Below are positions 32,679-42,137 of a stretch of 64,000 nt of DNA, one piece after another. Source of the stretch: UBA1413 sp964552955 (GTDB lineage Bacteria > Bacteroidota > Bacteroidia > Bacteroidales > Prolixibacteraceae); assembly GCA_964552955.1 (NCBI GenBank), contig CAZKIU010000005.1, positions 48,195 through 112,194 on the forward strand, read 5' to 3'. Position 1 is the first letter of the stretch. The number at the start of each line of letters is the position of its first letter. The position numbers and the translations under genes are program-made. The notes under the pieces are model-generated. The model worked only from the letters and a program-made list of their open reading frames with translations. It did no database searches and was not told where the DNA came from.

Positions 32679-34157
32679 TTATTCCTCGAGCGTGAACCAG
32701 CTGTGCATTAGTTGGTCGTATCTCCCAGGGTCATCGTGAAGGTGCCTGAAGTTATTTTCATGGCGGTCGTAAACGTAGAGTTTGCTCAGCTCCGTTATGT
32801 TTTCAGCGATATGCCTGAGGCCTGAGATCATCAGGTCGACTTCGGCATCGGTGGTTGTAGGATGGAGGGACCAACGGACCCAGCCCGGTTTTTCAGAGAG
32901 GTCGCCGTGGTTGATTTTCCAGGTGATCTCGCGTGATTTTTCGTGGGAGACCTCCAATAGGAGGTGGCCGTAGGTGCCTGCACAGGCACAGCCCCCGCGG
33001 ACCTGGATGCCGTAGAGATCATTGAGGAGCCTGACAATCAGATTATAATGAATGCCCGGGACGTAAAAAGAGATGACCCCCAGCCGATCCCGGATGTTGT
33101 CGGCCAGGATCTTCAGTCCGGGTACGGTGTCGAGGCCTGCAAAGGCCCTTTTCAGCAGTTCTTCTTCACGTTGGTGCATTGCCTGGATTCCCATTTGTTC
33201 TTTCAGCCGGAAACAGAGGGCGGCTTTGATCGATTGGAGGAATCCGGGGGTTCCCCCATCTTCACGCACCTCTATATTGTCCACATATTTATAGTCGCCC
33301 CAGGGGTTGGTCCAGTCGACGGTTCCCCCTCCTGGCTGGTCGGGAACATCGTTATGGTACATGGAGGAGTCAAAGATCAGGACGCCCGGAGAGCCGGGGC
33401 CCCCCAGAAACTTATGGGGGGAGAAGAGGATGGCGTCGAGTTTTTCCTTAGGATCGGCCGGATGCATATCGATGGGATCATAAGGCGCTGAGGCCGCGAA
33501 GTCGATAAAGCAGACGCCTCCATATTCATGCATGATGGAGGCCAGTTGATGATAGGGGGTTCTCACTCCTGTCACATTGGAGCAGGCGGTGAAGGAGCCT
33601 ATCTTAAAGGGACGCTCCTTGTACATCTCCAGCTGTTTTCTCAGGTTTTCGGGTTCCACTTCGAGGCGGGGGCCTGGTTCAATGATGACCACATCGGCAT
33701 TGGTTTCGTACCAGGAGGTGTGATTCGAGTGGTGTTCCATGTGGGTGATAAACACAACGGGGCGTTCCCGCTCGGCCAGGCAGTTGCGGCGCGAGAGCTT
33801 ACCGCAGTATTTAAGCCCCAGAATGCGCTGGAATTTATTGATAACCGTGGTCATCCCCGATCCGGCGGTGATGATGGCATCGTTGGGCCCGGCATGACAA
33901 TACCTCTTGATTTCCTGGTGCGACCAGTGGTAGGCTCTGGTCATCAGCACTCCGGTCTCACTTGTTTCGGAATGGGTGTTCCCCACCCAGGGACCAAAGC
34001 AGTCCAGGAGCTTCTCCTCAATGGGCCGGTACAGCCGCCCACTGGCGATCCAGTCGGCATAGACGATCTTCTGTTCCCCGAAAGGAGTATTGAAAGTCTG
34101 GTCTATCCCCGTGATCCCTTTCCTGAAAGACTCAAAATATTGCTCAAATCCACTCAT
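32679..34157 (-). CDS. class V aminotransferase-fold PLP enzyme, cysteine-desulfurase-like
   Basis: 492 residues from the ATG at 34157; a GTG seven codons upstream is the alternative. PLP fold features: THSETSETGVLMT, AGSGMTTVINKF, THMEHHSNHTSW, FIDFAASAPYDPID, and the PLP lysine in FSPHKFLGGPGSPG. A loop RGGCACAGTYGH carries two cysteines where NifS/SufS enzymes have the persulfide cysteine. However, the protein is about 90 residues longer than SufS/IscS, and no SUF or ISC partner is adjacent. The substrate (cysteine, selenocysteine, kynurenine-like or other) is not readable. Confidence 0.85.
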   Translation of the reverse strand: MSGFEQYFESFRKGITGIDQTFNTPFGEQKIVYADWIASGRLYRPIEEKLLDCFGPWVGNTHSETSETGVLMTRAYHWSHQEIKRYCHAGPNDAIITAGSGMTTVINKFQRILGLKYCGKLSRRNCLAERERPVVFITHMEHHSNHTSWYETNADVVIIEPGPRLEVEPENLRKQLEMYKERPFKIGSFTACSNVTGVRTPYHQLASIMHEYGGVCFIDFAASAPYDPIDMHPADPKEKLDAILFSPHKFLGGPGSPGVLIFDSSMYHNDVPDQPGGGTVDWTNPWGDYKYVDNIEVREDGGTPGFLQSIKAALCFRLKEQMGIQAMHQREEELLKRAFAGLDTVPGLKILADNIRDRLGVISFYVPGIHYNLIVRLLNDLYGIQVRGGCACAGTYGHLLLEVSHEKSREITWKINHGDLSEKPGWVRWSLHPTTTDAEVDLMISGLRHIAENITELSKLYVYDRHENNFRHLHDDPGRYDQLMHSWFTLEE

Positions 34158-34386
34158 AATACGCTGATTTGCCTCCACAAATTAAATCACTTTCAGCGAA
34201 TCAAATCATGATTCCCCGCAGGAAATGCAATACTTGCGATTTGAACTACCAGAATGCCGGACTATCAGAATATCGGAATGTTTGGGTGTGGGGAGGGCCC
34301 AGGTGGTGACATTTCGTCAGTTTTCCCTGTGTGGCACAGGGTTTGACTTGAAGTCTGCCGTGAGAATTTATGTATAATCGAAAAAT

Positions 34387-36447
34387 ATGAGCACTATGTC
34401 TAAAGGAACCATCGGGGTAACCAGTGAGAATCTGTTTCCCATCATCAGGAAGTTTTTGTATTCCGATCATGACATTTTTCTGCGTGAGATTGTCTCCAAC
34501 GCCATTGATGCCACACAGAAGCTGAAAACCCTGGCTTTCAAGGGGGAATATGCCGGAGATATGACCGGGGCTAAGGTGAGGGTGATTCTGAATAAAAAGA
34601 AAAAGACGATTACCGTTTCGGATGAGGGGATCGGGATGACCTCCCAGGAAGTGGAGAGGTACATCAATCAGATTGCCTTTTCGGGGGCCAATGAGTTCAT
34701 GGAGAAGTACAAAGAGGATGTCAATGCCATTATCGGCCATTTCGGGTTGGGTTTTTACTCTTCGTTCATGGTGTCGTCAAAGGTTGAGATTGTCACCCTT
34801 TCTTACAAGGAGGGGGCAGTTCCGGTCAGGTGGAGCTGTAAGGGATCGCCCGAATACACCCTCGAGGAGACGAAGAAGGAGAGTGTGGGCACCGATGTGA
34901 TCATGCACCTGAGCGATGAGTCAGAGGAGTTTCTGGAGGAGAGCAAGATCACCGAGATCCTGGAGAAATATTGTAAGTTCCTGCCTGTGCCGGTAGTCTT
35001 CGGAAAGAAGAAAACCTGGAAGGAGGGCAAGGAGGTGGAGACCGATGAGGACAATCAGATCAATGAGACCAACCCGGCCTGGACGCGCAAGCCCGCCGAT
35101 CTGACCGACGAGGATTATCTCTCCTTCTACCGCCGGCTTTATCCGATGGCCGATGAACCGCTCTTCAATATTCATCTTAACGTGGATTACCCCTTCAATC
35201 TGACCGGGATTCTCTATTTTCCCAAGATCAAGAACAACCTGGAGGTTCAGAAGAACAAGATCCAGCTATACAGCAATCAGGTGTTCGTCACTGACTCGGT
35301 AGAGGGGATCGTCCCCGACTTCCTGACCTTACTGCATGGGGTTCTCGACTCACCCGACATTCCGCTGAACGTCTCGCGCTCCTATCTGCAGAGCGATTCC
35401 AACGTGAAAAAGATCAGCTCCCACATCACCAAGAAGGTGGCTGACAGGCTACAGCAGATTTATAAGGATAAACGGGAGGATTTTGAAAAGAAATGGGATA
35501 ATCTGAAGATTTTCATCGAATACGGGATGCTTACCGACGAGAAGTTCTTCGAGCGGGCCGAGTCATTCTTTCTCTTCAAGAATACCGAAGGGAAGTATTT
35601 CACGCCTGAAGAGTATGAGAAGCTGATCAAGGAGGGCCAGACCGATAAGGACAAGAACCTGATTTATCTCTATACCAACCATCCGGAAGAGCAATACACA
35701 TTTGTGGAGGCTGCCCGTTCGAAAGGGTATGATGTGCTGGTGATGGATGATATCCTTACCACGCCGATGGTCAATAAGCTGGAGCAGAAGTACAGCAGCA
35801 AACGGTTTGTCAGGGTCGACTCCGACGTGGTGGAGCATCTCATCCGCAAGGAGGAGGAGAAGAACGAGATGAGCTGGGAGGATAAACAGGAGTTATCGCC
35901 GGTATTCCAGGGGGTAACGCCCGAAAACGGAGGCGTCAGTTATATTATTGACTTCAAGGATCTGGGAGAAGGGGGTGCCCCCATGGTCGTGACCCGCAAT
36001 GAATGGATGCGGCGTATGAAAGATATGAGTCAGTTTCAGGGGGGGATGGGATTCTATGGTGACATGCCCGAGAGCCTCAACCTGGTGGTCAACACGGCCC
36101 ATCCTCTGATCAGAAAAGTTCTGGAACAAAAGGAACATGAGATCGGGGCAGCCGTCGGAGTGGTGCAGCAGGAGATCACAAACCGCAAGGCTGGCATTGA
36201 GGAGCTCGAGAAGAAAGCCAAAGACAAGAAGGAGGAGGAGATCCCTTCGGAAGAGAAGGAACAACTGGAAGGGCTCAGAAAGGAACTTTCAGATCTGGAG
36301 GAGCAGAAGCGCAATACCCTGAAGGAGTTTGGCAAGGGGAACAAACTGGCCAAACAACTGGTGGATCTGGCTCTGCTGGCCAACGGACTGCTGAAGGGGG
36401 CCGACCTGGACCGGTTTGTTAAGCGCAGTGTGGAACTGATCGGGTAG
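34387..36447 (+). CDS. htpG: molecular chaperone HtpG (Hsp90)
   Basis: 686 residues. The ATP-binding GHKL domain is at the N-terminus (LFPIIRKFLYSDHDIFLREIVSNAIDAT, DEGIGMTSQEV, GHFGLGFYSSFMVS), then the middle domain (LNVSRSYLQSDSNVKKIS) and the dimerising C-terminal domain. It contains extra charged segments near 590-640 (KKAKDKKEEEIPSEEKEQ), which make it longer than E. coli HtpG (~624). It acts in the cytosol as a homodimeric ATP-dependent chaperone. It ends 293 bases before the convergent rpoD. Confidence 0.97.
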   Translation: MSTMSKGTIGVTSENLFPIIRKFLYSDHDIFLREIVSNAIDATQKLKTLAFKGEYAGDMTGAKVRVILNKKKKTITVSDEGIGMTSQEVERYINQIAFSGANEFMEKYKEDVNAIIGHFGLGFYSSFMVSSKVEIVTLSYKEGAVPVRWSCKGSPEYTLEETKKESVGTDVIMHLSDESEEFLEESKITEILEKYCKFLPVPVVFGKKKTWKEGKEVETDEDNQINETNPAWTRKPADLTDEDYLSFYRRLYPMADEPLFNIHLNVDYPFNLTGILYFPKIKNNLEVQKNKIQLYSNQVFVTDSVEGIVPDFLTLLHGVLDSPDIPLNVSRSYLQSDSNVKKISSHITKKVADRLQQIYKDKREDFEKKWDNLKIFIEYGMLTDEKFFERAESFFLFKNTEGKYFTPEEYEKLIKEGQTDKDKNLIYLYTNHPEEQYTFVEAARSKGYDVLVMDDILTTPMVNKLEQKYSSKRFVRVDSDVVEHLIRKEEEKNEMSWEDKQELSPVFQGVTPENGGVSYIIDFKDLGEGGAPMVVTRNEWMRRMKDMSQFQGGMGFYGDMPESLNLVVNTAHPLIRKVLEQKEHEIGAAVGVVQQEITNRKAGIEELEKKAKDKKEEEIPSEEKEQLEGLRKELSDLEEQKRNTLKEFGKGNKLAKQLVDLALLANGLLKGADLDRFVKRSVELIG

Positions 36448-36612
36448 GACCCAACGGCCCCTGTCAGGTGACACTGGCTGCCGTTACCAGCGACTTTCAG
36501 TCGCCTCCTGGCTGCCCTTACGGGCCTCTGTCAAGTGAAGCAGACTAGCATTGCCTTCCCCTGTCAAGCGGCTCAGACCATCACCTGCCCAGCCTGCCAA
36601 AGCAAAGAGCAT

Positions 36613-36646
36613 AAAAAAAGCTCCGGAATTTCCGGAGCTTTTTTCA
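36613..36646. terminator. bidirectional intrinsic terminator between htpG and rpoD
   Basis: AAGCTCCGGAA pairs with TTCCGGAGCTT around one T, with an A run on the left and a T run on the right, centred on 36630. It can serve both convergent genes. Nearby the htpG side also holds GCGACT-TTC-AGTCGC (36490-36504), and CTTCTTTGGAG is duplicated in tandem at 36649-36670. Confidence 0.8.
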
Positions 36647-36739
36647 TGCTTCTTTGGAGCTTCTTTGGAGCTTCATTTTTGCTTTCAGGGTGCATTCTGG
36701 TGTGGATTTTCCGGGGGGCACTCCCCGAGAGAGGGTAGA

Positions 36740-37600
36740 TTATCCCAGATAGGTCTTCAGCAGTTTACTGCGGGAGGTGTGGCGAAGTCTGCGGATCGCC
36801 TTTTCCTTGATTTGTCTGACCCGTTCGCGGGTGAGACCGAAGCGTTCGCCGATCTCTTCGAGGGTCATCTCCTGACAGCCGATGCCGAAGAAAAGGCGTA
36901 CGATATCGCTTTCTCTTTCGGTGAGGGTGGTCAGGGCCCGGGAGATCTCCTTGGCCAGGGACTCCTGGATCAGGCTGCGGTCGGCATTGGGAGAGTCGCT
37001 GTTGACCAGCACGTCGAGGAGGCTGTTGTCTTCTCCGTCGACAAAGGGGGCATCGACCGACACATGGCGGCCTGAGACCCTGAGGGTATCAGCTACTTTA
37101 TCGGCCGGAAGATCCAAACTGTCGGCCAGTTCTTCTGCGGAGGGCTTTCTTTCATGTTCCTGTTCGAACTTGGAGAAGGCCTTGTTGATCTTGTTGAGGG
37201 ATCCTACCTGGTTGAGAGGAAGCCGGACGATCCTGGACTGCTCGGCCAGGGCCTGCAGGATGGACTGCCGGATCCACCATACGGCATAGGAGATGAACTT
37301 AAACCCACGGGTCTCATCAAACTTCTCAGCTGCTTTGATCAGCCCCAGATTCCCTTCGTTAATCAGGTCAGGCAGACTTAATCCCTGATTCTGATACTGT
37401 TTGGCAACCGAAACCACAAACCTCAGGTTGGCCCGGGTCAGCTTTTCCAAGGCTTCCTGGTCCCCCTTCTTAATCCGCTGCGCCAATTCAACTTCTTCTT
37501 CTACCGTTATCAATTCTTCTTTCCCGATCTCCTGAAGATACTTGTCTAACGAGGCACTTTCACGGTTAGTAATTGATTTTGTGATCTTTAGCTGTCTCAT
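36740..37600 (-). CDS. rpoD: primary RNA polymerase sigma factor (short Bacteroidota type)
   Basis: 286 residues from the ATG at 37600, which gives the conserved Bacteroidota N-terminus RQLKITKSITNRESASLDKYLQEI. Region 1.1 is absent. Region 2 (NLRFVVSVAKQYQNQGLSLPDLINEGNLGLIKAAEKFDETRGFKFISYAVWWIRQSI, spanning 2.1-2.4), region 3 and region 4 (TLEEIGERFGLTRERVRQIKEKAIRRLR) are all intact. In Bacteroidota this factor reads the TTTG/TAnnTTTG promoters seen in this window. It has its own upstream region with a -7 element and a 10-bp inverted repeat. Confidence 0.96.
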   Translation of the reverse strand: MRQLKITKSITNRESASLDKYLQEIGKEELITVEEEVELAQRIKKGDQEALEKLTRANLRFVVSVAKQYQNQGLSLPDLINEGNLGLIKAAEKFDETRGFKFISYAVWWIRQSILQALAEQSRIVRLPLNQVGSLNKINKAFSKFEQEHERKPSAEELADSLDLPADKVADTLRVSGRHVSVDAPFVDGEDNSLLDVLVNSDSPNADRSLIQESLAKEISRALTTLTERESDIVRLFFGIGCQEMTLEEIGERFGLTRERVRQIKEKAIRRLRHTSRSKLLKTYLG

Positions 37601-37621
37601 AATTTTATCCGAAAAAACGTG

Positions 37622-37659
37622 CAAATATAAACCATTTAAGGGGAATTAACCCCTTAAAT
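37622..37659 (-). promoter_or_regulatory. rpoD -7 element and adjacent 10-bp inverted repeat
   Basis: On the minus strand 37629-37622 reads TATATTTG, a perfect TAnnTTTG. Just upstream lies a perfect inverted repeat: ATTTAAGGGG (37634-37643) and CCCCTTAAAT (37650-37659), loop of six. It covers the spacer and the place where the -33 box should be, so it may be an operator. Confidence 0.5.
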
Positions 37660-37720
37660 AACAGTAATAGTGATTTATTTTATGAAATTATTGTTGTAAT
37701 AACAACAAGAGAGGAGCAAA

Positions 37721-39145
37721 TTAGTTCGCTCCGAAGACGAAATAGGCCATCTCGCCGTTCGGTTTGATTCCTTCAATCAGGATGCCACCTCTTGCGTTGG
37801 AAACTACCCTTTTCAAATCACTTATTTCATACACCGGCCTTTTATTCACATCCGTGATAATAAAGCCTTCAGGAACGCCCGCTGATTTGAATTTACCACT
37901 TCCCAGTTTTTTTATGATAATACCGCGGTCGAGCTCCCATTTCGATTTTTCGCGGTCACTGATGGTTCCAAACTCAGCTCCAAAAACGATATTGGAATCG
38001 TTCACAATTCCCGTATCGCCTAGCTTGTTACGCAACCTGACGGTAAATTGTTTCTCGCTCCTGTCTCTTTTTACGATAACTTTTACCTCGTCACCCGGAC
38101 GGTACTGACTGACAATTTCTTGCAGTTCGGCGTTGGAGTTCACTTTTTTTCCGGCGATGCTCAGGATGACATCTCCTGACTGAAGTCCGGCCTGTTTGGC
38201 GGCACCACCATCGGTGACATTGGCCACATAAACGCCCTCGATTTTGTCGAGTTTATACTCTTCGGCCACGCTGGCGTCGACGCCCTGGATCTCCACGCCC
38301 AGGAGGGCCCGTTGTACCTCGCCATATTTCTTGAGATCTTCGACCACCTTATGGACGATGGAGGCGGGAATGGCAAAGGAATAGCCTGAGTAGCTGCCGG
38401 TGCGGGAGGCGATAGCGGTATTGATGCCCACCAGTTCGCCCCGCTGGTTGACCAGTGCGCCGCCGCTGTTGCCCGGGTTCACGGCGGCATCGGTCTGGAT
38501 GAACGACTCAATGCTGGAGCGGTCGCCGCTGATGCCGATGTTTCGGGCTTTGGCGCTGACGATGCCAGCCGTCACCGTAGAGGTGAGGTTGAAGGGATTC
38601 CCCACGGCCAGCACCCATTCGCCCACCCTGAGATCATCGGAATTCCCATAGCTCAGGAAAGGCAGGCTTTTTTCATCAATCTTCAGGACCGCCAGGTCTG
38701 TGGTCTGATCGCCCCCGATCAGGCGGGCGTCAAACTCCCTCTTGTCATTAAGGACTACCCTGATCTTTTGGGCGCCCTCCACCACGTGGTTGTTGGTGAC
38801 GATAAAACCGTCGGCCGAGATGATGACTCCTGAGCCGAAGCCCTGGGCCAATTGGGGCTCCTGGCGGTAACCGAAGAAATCAAGCCAGGGGTTGCCGCTC
38901 GACCATCCACCGCGCAGGCTTTGGGTCATAATGTGAACTACGGCATTGACCGTGTTCTCAGCGGCGTAAGTGAGGTCAGGAAGGTTCCCTTCCTGCCCCG
39001 GGAAACCGGTGTAACGCACGGCCGGCGTCTCTTTTACAGTTACGATCTGCGGTTTGTTGAAATAGGTGGAGTAGATCCAAACGGCCAGAAAGGAAGCGGC
39101 CAGAACCATCAGAAAGGTCCATCCGTATGCTTTAGCTTTTTTCAT
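37721..39145 (-). CDS. htrA: HtrA/DegP-type periplasmic serine protease with PDZ domains
   Basis: 474 residues from the ATG at 39145 (a second ATG lies four codons upstream). An N-terminal hydrophobic segment (WTFLMVLAASFLAVWIY) acts as signal or anchor. The trypsin-like domain carries the triad in NNHVVEG (His), TDLAVLKID (Asp) and NPGNSGGALV (Ser). PDZ1 follows (about 290-380, GVYVANVTDGGAAKQAGLQSGDVILSI) and a more diverged second PDZ to the end. It degrades or refolds misfolded envelope proteins. A 7-bp AT-rich hairpin TTGTTGT/ACAACAA (37691-37708) downstream may end its transcript before rpoD. Confidence 0.94.
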   Translation of the reverse strand: MKKAKAYGWTFLMVLAASFLAVWIYSTYFNKPQIVTVKETPAVRYTGFPGQEGNLPDLTYAAENTVNAVVHIMTQSLRGGWSSGNPWLDFFGYRQEPQLAQGFGSGVIISADGFIVTNNHVVEGAQKIRVVLNDKREFDARLIGGDQTTDLAVLKIDEKSLPFLSYGNSDDLRVGEWVLAVGNPFNLTSTVTAGIVSAKARNIGISGDRSSIESFIQTDAAVNPGNSGGALVNQRGELVGINTAIASRTGSYSGYSFAIPASIVHKVVEDLKKYGEVQRALLGVEIQGVDASVAEEYKLDKIEGVYVANVTDGGAAKQAGLQSGDVILSIAGKKVNSNAELQEIVSQYRPGDEVKVIVKRDRSEKQFTVRLRNKLGDTGIVNDSNIVFGAEFGTISDREKSKWELDRGIIIKKLGSGKFKSAGVPEGFIITDVNKRPVYEISDLKRVVSNARGGILIEGIKPNGEMAYFVFGAN

Positions 39146-39299
39146 GGTGTTTTTCATTATTGTTAAACATTGTTTTCAAGTCTTTTGATAAACGCAAATA
39201 TTTTGCCACTGTTTCAGGGGTTTCAGGCGAAGCCACCCGATTTTGCATAATTTAACAGCCAGCCCGGGAATTTGTTAAAATTTCCCCTTGGAATTTGTG

Positions 39300-39307
39300 T
39301 ATTTTTG
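39300..39307 (+). promoter_or_regulatory. Bacteroidota -7 element upstream of dapF
   Basis: TATTTTTG matches TAnnTTTG, about 95 bases before the dapF start. The TTTG at 39271 is too far (25 bases) for the usual -33 spacing, so this is tentative. Confidence 0.35.
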
Positions 39308-39402
39308 CGGGTAACCATTTCCAAAGAGAGCAATAATCATGCGGTATTCCCTGTGTTTCAGGGCGTCCCGTTTTAAATGCGATACTGTTTAAATATTTGA
39401 TA

Positions 39403-40188
39403 ATGAGTATCTGTTTTTACAAGTACCACGGTGCGGGCAATGATTTTGTCCTGATTGACAACCGGAAGCTGACATTTGAGGCTGACAATATTTCACTGAT
39501 TGCCTGGTTGTGTGACAGGCGTTTTGGGGTAGGGGCTGACGGGCTGATGTTATTGCAGGAGTGCCCCGGCTTCGATTTTAAGATGCGTTATTTCAATTCC
39601 GACGGCAGGGAAGCCAGCATGTGTGGTAATGGAGGGCGCTGTATTGCCGCTTTTGCCCGCCGCCTGGGGATCACTAATGACAAAACCACCTTCATGGCCG
39701 TCGATGGGGTCCATGAGGCGGTTTTCGAGCCTGATGGTGATATTTCGCTGAAAATGACGGATGTTAAAGCGGTAGAAGCCGATGGCCCCGCGTATTTCCT
39801 CAACACGGGATCTCCCCATTATGTGCGGTTCGTGGAGACGCTCGACGGACTGGATGTATACCAGGAGGGGAGGGCAGTGCGCTACAGCGACCGTTACAGG
39901 GAACAGGGCACCAATGTCAATTTTGTCAGGCAGGAGGGCGACCATCTCACCGTATACACCTATGAGCGGGGGGTGGAAGATGAAACCCTGGCCTGCGGAA
40001 CGGGGATCACGGCCTCTGCCCTGAGTGCCGCCCTGAGGTCAGGCTGGACCGAAGGTCAATTCAGGGTGACTGCAAAGGGCGGTCAACTGGCCGTTTCTTT
40101 CCGCAGGGAGGGAGAGGGATTTACCGATATCTGGCTCAAAGGGCCCGCGGCATTTGTCTTCGAGGGCCAAACGGCGGCCAGGGAGTAA
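39403..40188 (+). CDS. dapF: diaminopimelate epimerase
   Basis: 261 residues from the ATG at 39403 (a TTG two codons upstream is unlikely). It converts LL- to meso-diaminopimelate for lysine and peptidoglycan. Active-site cysteines are in SMCGNGGRC and ETLACGTGITA; FYKYHGAGNDFVLIDNR, RRFGVGADG, LNTGSPHYVRF and NVNFVR are family motifs. It appears to be transcribed alone; the 162-base gap to the kinase gene holds only a weak ACGCTGAC/GTTAGCGT hairpin (40226-40256). Confidence 0.96.
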   Translation: MSICFYKYHGAGNDFVLIDNRKLTFEADNISLIAWLCDRRFGVGADGLMLLQECPGFDFKMRYFNSDGREASMCGNGGRCIAAFARRLGITNDKTTFMAVDGVHEAVFEPDGDISLKMTDVKAVEADGPAYFLNTGSPHYVRFVETLDGLDVYQEGRAVRYSDRYREQGTNVNFVRQEGDHLTVYTYERGVEDETLACGTGITASALSAALRSGWTEGQFRVTAKGGQLAVSFRREGEGFTDIWLKGPAAFVFEGQTAARE

Positions 40189-40350
40189 AAACTAATTCAT
40201 ACCTGGAGGGGCATTGCTGTCTCTGACGCTGACCTTCCGGGGAAAACCGTTAGCGTAGGTGTACCCGGAATAACCATGATTCCGGAGGAGATAATAAGAA
40301 GGCCAGGACACTGCCGGCCCGACATGAAGTGATCTGAAAAAAGTGAATCG

Positions 40351-41316
40351 ATGTACCTGAAGATTGCCCTTTTACTTTCGGTGGCCATGCAGGTGGCCAC
40401 TGCACTGCTTGCCATCGGACTGATTAAAAGGACGAAATTCAATATTTCATGGATCCTGATCTCGGCCGCTTTTCTGATGATGGCTGTCAGGTTGCTCTAT
40501 GAATTGCCCCAGGTGGTTGACGGAGTGATTGTGGAGAGCACCTTCGGATTGGCCATTAGTTGGATGGGGGTAGCTATTTCTCTTTTTCTGCTGGTGGGCA
40601 TTGCCTTCATCAATAAGATCTTCAACAAGCTCAGGGATGCCGATAACCTGCGGAACGAGATGGACCGCAAGGTACTGGAGGCGATCATCAAGGCTGAGGA
40701 GGCTGAGCGCAAGCGAATTGCCAAGGAGCTGCACGATGGTCTGGGACCGCTGCTGAGCCATCTGAAAATGTCGATTTCGGCCCTGAACTGCGGCGAAGAC
40801 CATGCTCAAATGGAGATGATTGACGGGATGAAGCAAGTGGCTAACGAGTCGATAGCGGCCGTCAGGGAGATCTCCAATAATCTGAGTCCCCATGTGCTGG
40901 AGAACTTCGGGCTCATGAGTGCCGTGAAGGCTTTTGCGGGTAAAATGGCCGAGAGCAAGATGATCTCCATCGATATTGATGGGAATATAGGCGAGAAACG
41001 GTTTCATCCCACGGTAGAGGTGGCGCTTTATAGGGTTTTGTGTGAGTTGATCAACAATACGTTGCATCACAGCGGTGGAAAGGCCATCAAGATGCGCCTG
41101 AAACAGGCCGGGGGTTACCTTTTTATCTATTACAGCGACGACGGAAAGGGATTGCCGGCAGGAACAGGTATCGAAGGGCACCAGGGTATGGGTTTCAGCA
41201 ATATCCTGTCCAGACTCAAAGCCATCGAGGGAAAGATTGAACTCACCGACAGGGATGAACCGGGATTTGCCGTTTCCATCATCTGCCCGGCTGCCGTCAT
41301 TCATGCGGGCCATTAA
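40351..41316 (+). CDS. membrane sensor histidine kinase, HisKA_3 (NarX/LiaS) type
   Basis: 321 residues. Three hydrophobic segments lie in the first ~95 residues with almost no periplasmic sensor domain, so the signal is probably sensed in the membrane or cytosol. Dimerisation/phosphoacceptor: EAERKRIAKELHDGLGPLLS with H128. ATPase domain: LCELINNTLHHSGG (N-box) and YSDDGKGLP, GMGFSNILSRLKAIEG. It pairs with the response regulator 81 bases downstream. The pair sits immediately upstream of the Hdr-like operon, which may be its target. Confidence 0.9.
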   Translation: MYLKIALLLSVAMQVATALLAIGLIKRTKFNISWILISAAFLMMAVRLLYELPQVVDGVIVESTFGLAISWMGVAISLFLLVGIAFINKIFNKLRDADNLRNEMDRKVLEAIIKAEEAERKRIAKELHDGLGPLLSHLKMSISALNCGEDHAQMEMIDGMKQVANESIAAVREISNNLSPHVLENFGLMSAVKAFAGKMAESKMISIDIDGNIGEKRFHPTVEVALYRVLCELINNTLHHSGGKAIKMRLKQAGGYLFIYYSDDGKGLPAGTGIEGHQGMGFSNILSRLKAIEGKIELTDRDEPGFAVSIICPAAVIHAGH

Positions 41317-41397
41317 GAATTCCTTATCCGAAAGAAGAGTATTCATGGATACCTCATGCGTTTCAAATAGCAGAATTAATGTGCAACATAATCCAAA

Positions 41398-42039
41398 ATG
41401 ATGAAGTTGGGCGAGATTACCCTGGCAGTTGTTGACGATCACAAGCTTTTCAGGGAGGGATTAGTTGGTCTTCTGCGGAAGAGCAGCGTTAGTTTTCGCG
41501 TGTTATGGGAGGCCTCCGATGGACTGGAATTTCTCGATAACCTGAATTCGGACCTGCCGGACGTCGTCCTGATGGATATCTCCATGCCAGGGATGGATGG
41601 CATAGAAGCCACGCGGCGGGCGATAGCCCTCTACCCGGGGATCCGGATTATCGCCCTCTCCATGTATGGCGAACAAGAGTATTACCTGAAGATGATACAG
41701 GCTGGGGCCAAAGGGTTCCTCCGGAAAGATTCGGACATCGATGAGGTGAGCCGGACCATCATCAGGGTGATGGAAGGAGAGAACTGCTTCTCCCAGGAGA
41801 TGTTGTATGCCCTGGTGACCCAACCTCCGGTCGTCAAAGATGATATCCTTTCGGAACGGGAGACCGAAGTCCTGGAATTGATCTGTGCCGGCCTTCCGGC
41901 AGGCGAAATCGCCGAAAAACTCTTTCTTTCCAAACGAACCGTTGAAAAGCACCGCGCTAACATCCTGGAAAAGAGCCATTGCCGCAATACGGCCAACCTG
42001 GTCGCCTGGGCTTTGAAGAATAATTATGTTAAGCCCTAA
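41398..42039 (+). CDS. NarL/LuxR-family response regulator
   Basis: 213 residues. Receiver domain (about 8-125) with acidic pocket VVDDHK (D13, D14), phosphoacceptor D60 in VVLMDISMPGMDG, and the lysine in GFLRKDS. A C-terminal LuxR helix-turn-helix (ILSERETEVLELICAGLPAGEIAEKLFLSKRTVEKHRANIL) binds DNA. Cognate kinase just upstream. The next gene, 98 bases away, starts the Hdr-like operon with its own candidate promoter, so regulation of that operon is a reasonable inference. Confidence 0.93.
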   Translation: MMKLGEITLAVVDDHKLFREGLVGLLRKSSVSFRVLWEASDGLEFLDNLNSDLPDVVLMDISMPGMDGIEATRRAIALYPGIRIIALSMYGEQEYYLKMIQAGAKGFLRKDSDIDEVSRTIIRVMEGENCFSQEMLYALVTQPPVVKDDILSERETEVLELICAGLPAGEIAEKLFLSKRTVEKHRANILEKSHCRNTANLVAWALKNNYVKP

Positions 42040-42076
42040 GTATTATTGCTTAGCCGTAAAATAGGTTTTTTTACTG

Positions 42077-42107
42077 TTTCCTGACTGCCGGCGATAGTTT
42101 AGATTTG
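42077..42107 (+). promoter_or_regulatory. candidate promoter of the Hdr-like operon
   Basis: TTTC (42077-42080), 19 bases, then TAGATTTG (42100-42107), a full match to the Bacteroidota -7 TAnnTTTG and a one-base miss to the -33 TTTG at the expected spacing. The first gene starts 30 bases further on. Confidence 0.5.
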
Positions 42108-42137
42108 ATATAGGAAAATCGAACTTATCCCGGTCCA

